Below, piece by piece: positions 8,001 to 11,613 of a stretch of 11,613 bases of DNA (positions are counted from its first letter, which is position 1; every line of letters begins with the position of its first letter). The DNA lies in NCBI GenBank assembly GCA_004335635.1, contig QAXH01006527.1:1-11613 (forward strand), read 5' to 3'. Origin of the DNA: Chloromonas sp. AAM2 (taxonomy: Eukaryota > Chlorophyta > Chlorophyceae > Chlamydomonadales > Chlamydomonadaceae). The notes beneath the pieces were generated by a model. The model did no database searches, was not told the DNA's origin, and was given only the letters and a program-made list of their open reading frames with translations. A program made the translations under genes and the position numbers.

Positions 8001-8832
8001 ATACAAAGTACATGGAATACCCATGGGGTCAGCACCCTGCCTGATCCTGACACCACAGCTGATGCCTGACTACACCTGACTCGTACATCAGCCTAGCCGA
8101 AACCGCATATCACTGTGCATGCCAACTCGAACACTGCTGTACATGCCAACTCGTGCGCAGTCTGTGGCGTGAACAACCGCACCTACTCCAACGCTTGCCA
8201 GGCCACATGCGCCAAGGTCGAGGTGGACTATCAGGGCGATTGCCATGCGCCCGTCAACCCTGCCTGCAGTTGCATCACCATCTACAAGCCAGGTGCGGCT
8301 TGGTGTGCTGACTAATGCACCCTGTGCTGTCGCGCAGCAAAACTGAGAAATGGCCACAAAACGAAAGATGTTTGCCAGTTCTGGGACGATTCGATGGGTG
8401 GTACTGACTTCCATTCAGGACAGGTGACACCAACACACTACTACTGGTTTCAGTGCAAGACACCCTGTCCCGGAGCTGGCAAACATCTTTCTTTTTGCGA
8501 ACACAGTAGGAGCTTCATGCGTTCGGCACCCTGTACGCACACCTCGTATGTATACCATCTGTGGCTCGTTCATTGACGTCTGGTGACTTTGTGTTTTGCG
8601 CGCAGTGTGCGGCATCGACAATCAAACGTACCCGAACGCCTGCATGGCCTCATGTGCCTACGTCAAGGTTGACTACGAGGGCGAGTGCAGGGCCAATGCC
8701 ATGTGCTCATGCCCGTATACGTATGCTCCTGTATGCGGCAAGAATGGCCAGACATACGGCAACAGCTGCGACGCTGCATGTCGCGAGGTCAAGGTGGACT
8801 GTGATGGCGAGTGCGAACGCAAGCGCGTCTGA
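2984..8832 (+). CDS. Secreted 14-domain Kazal-type serine protease inhibitor (14 exons, complete)
   Basis: Seen: exons 2984-3095, 3244-3336, 3579-3607, 3702-3824, 4443-4562, 4844-4963, 5256-5375, 6084-6209, 6441-6560, 6759-6878, 7217-7415, 7633-7887, 8161-8292 and 8606-8832 join in one frame to 631 residues and a TGA stop. All introns are GT-AG with phases 1,1,0 (eight times from intron 3),1,1,1. Residues 1-30 are a signal peptide ending Ala-His-Ala. Fourteen Cys-x-Cys-type Kazal domains follow (residues 56-92, 97-133, 137-173, 177-213, 217-254, 258-295, 299-335, 339-376, 379-415, 419-455, 462-497, 504-540, 548-584, 590-626), most with the PVCG-x-DG-x-TY-x-N-x-C core. Known: Kazal domains block serine proteases by a canonical loop two residues after the second Cys. 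Inferred: an extracellular or cell-wall inhibitor against several protease classes. There is no membrane anchor; the carboxyl end is ERKRV. The start has A at -3 and G at +4. The exact acceptor of exon 2 is the least certain junction. Confidence 0.88.
3608..3701 (+). other. Intron 3 of the Kazal gene (shortest, 94 bases)
   Basis: GTGAGC donor and GGCTGCAG acceptor, phase 0. This is the first of the introns placed between Cys4 and Cys5. The other introns of the gene range from 148 to 708 bases, and none is a multiple-exon gap that could hide another cassette. Confidence 0.8.
3851..3871. repeat. (CAT)n microsatellite in intron 4
   Basis: About seven CAT triplets lie in tandem some 25 bases after the exon 4 donor. 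The run is intronic, so the Ile or Met runs read through it are not real protein. Confidence 0.9.
3987..4166. repeat. Degenerate 15-16-base minisatellite in intron 4
   Basis: About a dozen variant copies of a unit close to ACATTGGAGTGTGCC run through 180 bases of the 618-base intron 4. Because many units are 15 bases long, several frames on both strands stay open and give pentapeptide-like periodic translations. These are by-products of the repeat and not genes. The rest of the intron shows no feature except a block near its 3' end that is shared with intron 9. Confidence 0.75.
4366..4397 (+). repeat. Intron block shared by introns 4 and 9
   Basis: The block CAAATGC...CATCACGCTTG(C/G)TGTTGC at 4366-4397 matches 6723-6754 with few differences. 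It lies 46 bases upstream of exon 5, and in intron 9 it abuts the acceptor of exon 10. Since exons 5 and 10 are close paralogues, this is residual homology from a duplication that included intron sequence. Confidence 0.7.
5031..5121. repeat. (TC)19 plus (CA/CG)n compound microsatellite in intron 6
   Basis: A TC dinucleotide run at 5031-5068 is followed within seven bases by CA repeats (5075-5089) and then a mixed CGCA/CACA tract to about 5121. It lies in intron 6 of the Kazal gene, between the exon 6 donor and the exon 7 acceptor. Arg-Glu or Ser-Leu runs read from it are artefacts. Confidence 0.92.
5376..6083 (+). other. Intron 7 of the Kazal gene (708 bases)
   Basis: The longest intron. The first 40 bases resemble the start of intron 10 (GTAAGCTGG(T/C)CTCA and a nearby TGCGACT(T/C)ATCATCA), echoing the exon 7/exon 10 paralogy. 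CGTCGTGGCAG occurs twice (5632-5642, 5883-5893). A weak match to the dispersed core, GGGGACACTGTGGCAAAC, lies at 5715-5732, and a lone TGTAA at 5620-5624. I see no additional Kazal exon or gene in it. Confidence 0.7.
6879..7216 (+). other. Intron 10 of the Kazal gene (338 bases)
   Basis: GTAAGC donor and AACGTGCAG acceptor, phase 0. Only the first 40 bases are recognisable, as homologous to intron 7. Nothing else stands out. It separates the regular cassette array from the irregular exons 11 to 14. Confidence 0.7.
8118..8153. repeat. Direct repeat CATGCCAACTCG at the end of intron 12
   Basis: Two identical 12-base copies at 8118-8129 and 8142-8153 lie immediately before the GCGCAG acceptor of exon 13. 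The frame is open upstream of the acceptor, but the residues there have no Kazal character, so the exon is taken to start at 8161. Confidence 0.65.
8355..8499. mobile_element. Foldback/MITE-like element in intron 13 with about 33-base inverted arms
   Basis: The arms 8355-8387 and 8467-8499 are inverted complements with four mismatches over 33 bases. Each contains the dispersed core GTTTGCCAGTTCTGGGAC (the right copy has two changes) plus an A-rich outer part ending GAAAGATG. The 79-base centre has no ORF. The element lies wholly within intron 13 (8293-8605) of the Kazal gene. No clear target-site duplication is visible, so the mobile origin is inferred from structure and from similar pairs elsewhere in the window. 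Confidence 0.6.
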
Positions 8833-9858
8833 GCGAGGACCACACTTTTCCCCCGTGCAATTCAGGTGAGCACTGTGTTTGCCTGGAAATCACGTTAGAC
8901 GCGGCCCTTCTCTCCTCCCAGGACCTTTGCCAACTGGGACGCTGAGCTTGCCAACTGGCGCGCAGCAAGACTGATTCCTTCACTTCGCATTCAAGACCAA
9001 CGTCAGGAAGGGGGGGCGGGGGATCCGTGACGGAAGCACCAAAAGTGGCCTCGGCCTTTTGACGACTTTTGCAAACCACCCAGCAATCGCTGAGAATTAG
9101 AAAAGGGGCTCAATTGACAGCTCTCGTCAAGGCCTATCCCCTGGACAACTTGGTTGCAAAGTTTACTTGAGCAAAGCCCAGCCGGCTCTAACCGCACCTG
9201 ACCGCCACACATGTCACAAGCCATGGCGGGCATGCCAAAGGTAAACTTCACTTTCAAGGTATGCAAGCACGTCCTGCTCTGCATCCGGCTTTGGACATCC
9301 GGCTTTGCTGCTTGTGTTACCTGTGGCCAGGCCCCGCAGGTGACGCAGGCCATGCCAGCGCCGGCGCCCTGTGACATTTTTCCAGCTTAAAACAAACTAC
9401 TCACACAGTCAATCTCGAGAATGAAGGTGGTTTCGGAAAGCTCTTGACGATTGTACTAGCATGCGTACAAGTGGCTCAAAGATACCCACTCCTTGATATG
9501 GTCATTCTCTGCCTAAACCCCTGCCTCCTGCCAACGTTACTGAATTCTTGACGTGCGCGCAGGACTTGTCATATGAGATCTGTCGAATGGTTCAAAGGAG
9601 CGTGGCTAGGCGGACAACTGCCAGCAGGCCGCGCAAAAGCATTCCACTGCGGGCCATGCAGGCGACGTGATCGATTACAAATCAACGGCTGCAAAAGCCA
9701 GAAACGATTGGTTCTGATACGCTAACCCAATTTATCATTGGCTAGTACAATTGTACATGTGTCGTCCTGCTACTCTGTTCTGTCCTGAACAGGAAAATGT
9801 TTTGCAGCATTTTGCATTAATCGTTCCACATAGGAGTACATAGCTGCAAAAAAAAGAT
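8833..9858. other. Downstream region of the Kazal gene, no confident gene
   Basis: This should contain the 3' untranslated region. A donor-like TTCAG|GTGAGC (8865/8866) and acceptor CTCCTCCCAG (8921) could define a 56-base intron just past the stop. No TGTAA, the usual chlorophyte polyadenylation signal, is seen on the + strand here. A 59-codon ORF lies at 9211-9390, and a 12-base palindrome GTACAATTGTAC at 9745-9756. The rest is featureless to me. Confidence 0.5.
9211..9390 (+). other. 59-codon ORF within a partial inverted repeat
   Basis: The frame begins MSQAMAGMPKVNFTFKVC and ends at TAA 9388-9390, with a CVTCG knuckle inside. The opposite strand also has an open frame here beginning MSQ. 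The ends ATGTCACA (9211-9218) and TGTGACAT (9370-9377) are perfect inverted complements with partial extension, which explains the mirrored frames. CATCCGGCTTTG is duplicated at 9282-9293 and 9296-9307. A foldback structure is as likely as a gene. Confidence 0.25.
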
Positions 9859-9877
9859 GTTTGCCAGTTCTGGGACA
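9859..9877 (+). repeat. Dispersed core repeat, copy preceded by A8 run
   Basis: A perfect GTTTGCCAGTTCTGGGACA preceded by an A-rich run and GAT, followed by a small hairpin CACTGGAACCAGTG (9892-9905). The nearest inverted copy is 10937-10955, but copy 10113-10131 in the same orientation pairs with that one better, so this copy may be orphaned or nested. Confidence 0.8.
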
Positions 9878-9912
9878 GTTTACAAGATCACCACTGGAAC
9901 CAGTGTAGCACA

Positions 9913-9987
9913 GTTTCACTACCTGACTGTTGCAAGCAAGTTTCGCCACCTGACGCAATTTTCGCCACCTGCCTGTTGCAAGGGAAG
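9913..9987. repeat. Three degenerate tandem units around TTTCGCCACCTG
   Basis: Units starting near 9913, 9940 and 9958 share TTTC(G/A)C(C/T)ACCTG followed, in the first and third, by (A/C)CTGTTGCAAG. They sit just inside the dispersed core copy at 9859-9877. Confidence 0.6.
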
Positions 9988-10185
9988 CTTCAGTGATTCG
10001 GAGTTTGTAATACCAAGCACAAAGCAAAGCGCAGGAAGCCAGAGCGTGCATGTTACTTCTTGTTGTACACGTCACGTCATTTTCAGCAGGGTCTTAAACC
10101 ACAGGAAAAGATGTTTGCCAGTTCTGGGACAGTTTGTGTGAACAGGTCTGTATTACCGCCAGGAACCATTGTGTGTCAGTAAAAC

Positions 10186-10237
10186 ATGTGTATGTGTGTG
10201 TGTGAACCGCACACGGGGTGAACAGCGGGGTGAACAT
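10186..10237. repeat. TG run and duplicated CGGGGTGAACA
   Basis: A mostly TG tract (10186-10204) is followed by two 12-base-period copies of CGGGGTGAACA (10214-10224, 10226-10236). It is within the left part of the 10113-10955 unit. Confidence 0.65.
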
Positions 10238-10304
10238 CGCGTGTTGTGGTAGACGGTGCATTGCCACTTCTAAGACAGCAAACCAGGAGACAGGAACTAC
10301 AGTG

Positions 10305-10790
10305 TCAAAAGACAAAAACGTGTGTGTGACACCCGTCTGACCTGTACATCAGAAGTCGGTAATGTGAGTGTTCCGCCACCAAGTGTTCCAGCTGCTTCAC
10401 TCTCTTGAGCAGACTCGTGTGTTGCGCACGGAGACGTCCCACAGCCTGTTTCCAATTCTCCCTTCTTTTTGCTCGCTCTGCATCTGTACCCGGCGGGGAC
10501 GTGTGCACTTGGTCCAGTGGTGGCTCTTCTGCTGCTTCATTGGCCATAGTGACCCGCTTCTTCCTTGAGGCGGAGGTGGACGATGCATTTGGTGCCATGT
10601 TGTTTTGCAGCTGCGCGTTGTTGTGTGTATGGATGACTTGAATGTCATCTTGTGAGTCACCCAAATTTCCTGCACTTGGGCAGCGTACCACACCCACGCA
10701 TTGGCTGTGTTGTTCTTTTCCAATGACAGGGAGTGGTTGTCTTAAGGCCGTCGTCTGTATGTCTGTTGTGTGGGTGGTGGAGTTTGTCAA
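10305..10790 (-). CDS. Hypothetical protein with basic coiled-coil segment, possibly an exon
   Basis: I do not recognise the family. The frame is 161 codons from the first ATG (10790). A second in-frame ATG at 10598 follows an acceptor-like GCGCAG and gives a shorter, more protein-like product starting MAPNASSTSASRKKR. It contains a nuclear-localisation-like RKKR, an acidic stretch (NEAAEEPPLDQ), then a highly basic amphipathic helix from DAERAKRRENWKQ with Leu at heptad spacing (RLRAQHTSLLKRVKQLEHLV). This resembles a DNA-binding or dimerising coil but does not fit the bZIP N-x7-R rule. The carboxyl end may be intronic, as an AG|GTCAGA site occurs near 10350. It lies inside the 10113-10955 inverted-repeat pair. 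Confidence 0.4.
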   Translation of the reverse strand: MTNSTTHTTDIQTTALRQPLPVIGKEQHSQCVGVVRCPSAGNLGDSQDDIQVIHTHNNAQLQNNMAPNASSTSASRKKRVTMANEAAEEPPLDQVHTSPPGTDAERAKRRENWKQAVGRLRAQHTSLLKRVKQLEHLVAEHSHYRLLMYRSDGCHTHVFVF

Positions 10791-10966
10791 TATACAGAAG
10801 ACGCTTCAATTTGTATGAGATTGTGCTCCTTGAACGATCGCTCGTGACTGTGTAGATGCGACTCTGCCTTACGACCTTCGACAGCTTCATCACACGGCCC
10901 AATACACAAACCACAAACACACCGGTTCCCCAAAATTGTCCCAGAACTGGCAAACTTCTTAAGCTA

Positions 10967-10983
10967 CTGCTGCTGCTGCTGCT
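10967..10983. repeat. (CTG)n microsatellite
   Basis: Five to six CTG triplets immediately outside the right core repeat (10937-10955). A poly-Ser run read from the - strand is probably an artefact of this repeat. Confidence 0.85.
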
Positions 10984-11139
10984 TTTTGCTGCATTTCGCT
11001 GCCCCATGGTCACGCGTTGCCGAGGTGAGGTGCGGAGGTGACTGTTGCTAGTACTGCCTCTTTCAGAAAGCTTTTCAGCCTTTACAGCTGAACCACAACC
11101 AAGAAAAGGCTGCAACCAAGAGTAGCAGCATCAGCGTCA

Positions 11140-11145
11140 TATAAA
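11140..11145 (+). promoter_or_regulatory. TATA box for the right-edge gene
   Basis: TATAAA lies 74 bases before the ATG at 11219, a normal distance for a plant-type TATA box plus a short leader. It is the only TATAAA with an appropriate downstream start that I found in the window. Confidence 0.5.
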
Positions 11146-11218
11146 CCAGGGTCACAAACCAGGCCATGCCCAGCGTAGAGATCGGCTGTTGCACGTGATT
11201 GCAGTTCCGCACAGCGTG

Positions 11219-11613
11219 ATGTCTACCTCTCGCACACGCAGCTCAATCCTTCTATGCTTCCTTATCATCGCACAAGCCGCCCTGGTTTGTTGTCGTGCCG
11301 CTACATACACACTATATATAGATTGATGTTCATACGTTTTTGTCTGGCACAGCAGAGGCATACTATGGTGGTGCCCTGCTGGAGCCTGACCCATGGCTGG
11401 TGCTGCTGCACCCTAACACCAGCACTCCTGTTCATCGTAAGAACACCCGAGATCAGGGTCTTCTCGCTAGTTAGGTGAGTTGGAGGGGACAACCCCAAAG
11501 AAGCGGACCGTAACGCCAGCAGACAATGCGGATTACCCACGTGTATGTATATATATATGTATTTACACCAGGGAAGCCGTCAGAGGACACGGAACGGGAT
11601 GGGCACCGCCCTG
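11219..11613 (+). CDS. Secreted protein of unknown family, first exons only (runs off right edge)
   Basis: Seen: from ATG 11219 the frame reads MSTSRTRSSILLCFLII and continues to a small-residue end (AQAALVCCRA), a clear signal peptide, but meets TGA shortly after. It must therefore be spliced. A second exon (about 11353-11436) reads EAYYGGALLEPDPWLVLLH and ends at a good donor, C|GTAAGA. A third (11572 onward, after TTTACACCAG) continues in the matching phase 1 with KPSEDTERDGHRP to the window end. The exon 1 donor is unresolved: C|GTGCCG at 11294/11295 fits the phase but leaves a 58-base intron, and the exon 2 acceptor is an ambiguous CAGCAG. The family is not recognised. The protein is not Kazal-like in the visible part. 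Confidence 0.5.

Larger units (their letters stand above)
7217..8832 (+). other. Exons 11-14 of the Kazal gene: less regular, phase-1 exons
   Basis: Exon 11 finishes domain 8, carries the whole of domain 9 and starts domain 10. Exons 12, 13 and 14 each begin in phase 1 at the Val of the PVCG motif, unlike the Cys4-Cys5 split upstream. Domain 9 has a long WWG-containing loop between Cys5 and Cys6. Domain 10 has Ile in place of the usual Tyr of TY. Domain 11 reads PVCAS, lacks the Gly-Asp pair and is shorter. Domain 14 has an additional Cys at residue 622 where its paralogues have Tyr. Potential N-glycosylation sequons occur as NKT, NRT and NQT. The coding sequence ends with TGA at 8830-8832. 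Confidence 0.83.
10113..10955. mobile_element. Possible transposon-like unit bounded by extended inverted repeats
   Basis: The left end (10113 onward) and the right end (10955 backward) share the 19-base core. Similarity continues inward: GAACAGGTCTGT against GAACCGGTGTGT, 12 of the next 17 bases, so the arms reach about 40 bases. The 843-base unit encloses a - strand ORF at 10305-10790. No target-site duplication or known transposase motif is seen, so it could be a non-autonomous element or two unrelated insertions flanking host sequence. Confidence 0.42.

Noticed and set aside
10305..10598. Canonical bZIP transcription factor
   Set aside because: The basic region lacks the N-x7-R spacing before the Leu heptads, so only a generic basic coiled coil can be claimed.
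10657..11115. 152-codon - strand frame overlapping the right core repeat
   Set aside because: It contains the CTG microsatellite as poly-Ser and the dispersed repeat, and conflicts with the 10305-10790 frame. No motif is recognisable.
1..11613. tRNA, rRNA, CRISPR array or bacterial operon
   Set aside because: No cloverleaf, rRNA or regularly spaced identical repeat was found, and the intron-rich structure excludes a prokaryotic reading.

Overview
The window looks like nuclear DNA of a eukaryote, most likely a green alga (Chlorophyta). The evidence is many introns with GTGAGT/GTAAGC donors and (T)GCAG acceptors, intermediate GC content, CA/TG-rich introns, and no bacterial-style gene packing. 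The lineage call is an inference from style and no diagnostic marker gene is present.

Centre (2984-8832, + strand): the one gene that can be reconstructed fully is a secreted multi-Kazal serine-protease inhibitor. Fourteen exons join in one continuous frame to give 631 residues: a signal peptide, a short linker and 14 Kazal domains. Seven consecutive exons (4 to 10) are 0-0 phase cassettes of 40 to 42 codons that are circularly permuted relative to the domain. Each exon carries the end of one Kazal domain and the start of the next. Later exons change to phase-1 introns placed at the Pro-Val-Cys-Gly motif. The predicted P1 residues differ widely between domains, so the protein looks like a broad-spectrum extracellular inhibitor.

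Left of centre (1031-2236, - strand): a two-exon gene, divergent from the inhibitor gene, encodes a 345-residue low-complexity protein. It has an MGCAAS amino terminus (N-myristoylation plus palmitoylation signal), a poly-Q tract, six degenerate Ser/Asn/Gln-rich repeats and an acidic tail. The 747-base gap between the two genes would hold both promoters and carries short direct repeats.

Left edge (1-1030): a small - strand ORF with a possible signal peptide, three GCTCGTGAAAA boxes upstream of it, and an inverted-repeat element at 521-679.

Right side (8833-11613): mostly non-coding and repeat-rich, with a possible transposon-like unit (10113-10955) that encloses a - strand ORF with a basic coiled coil. 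At the far right a TATA box precedes a new + strand gene with a signal peptide, and this gene runs off the window.

The most unusual feature is a dispersed 19-20-base sequence, GTTTGCCAGTTCTGGGACA, present eight times in 11.6 kb in both orientations. At least three pairs are inverted, and the homology extends beyond the core, which suggests terminal inverted repeats of a family of small foldback or MITE-like elements. One copy pair lies inside intron 13 of the inhibitor gene.
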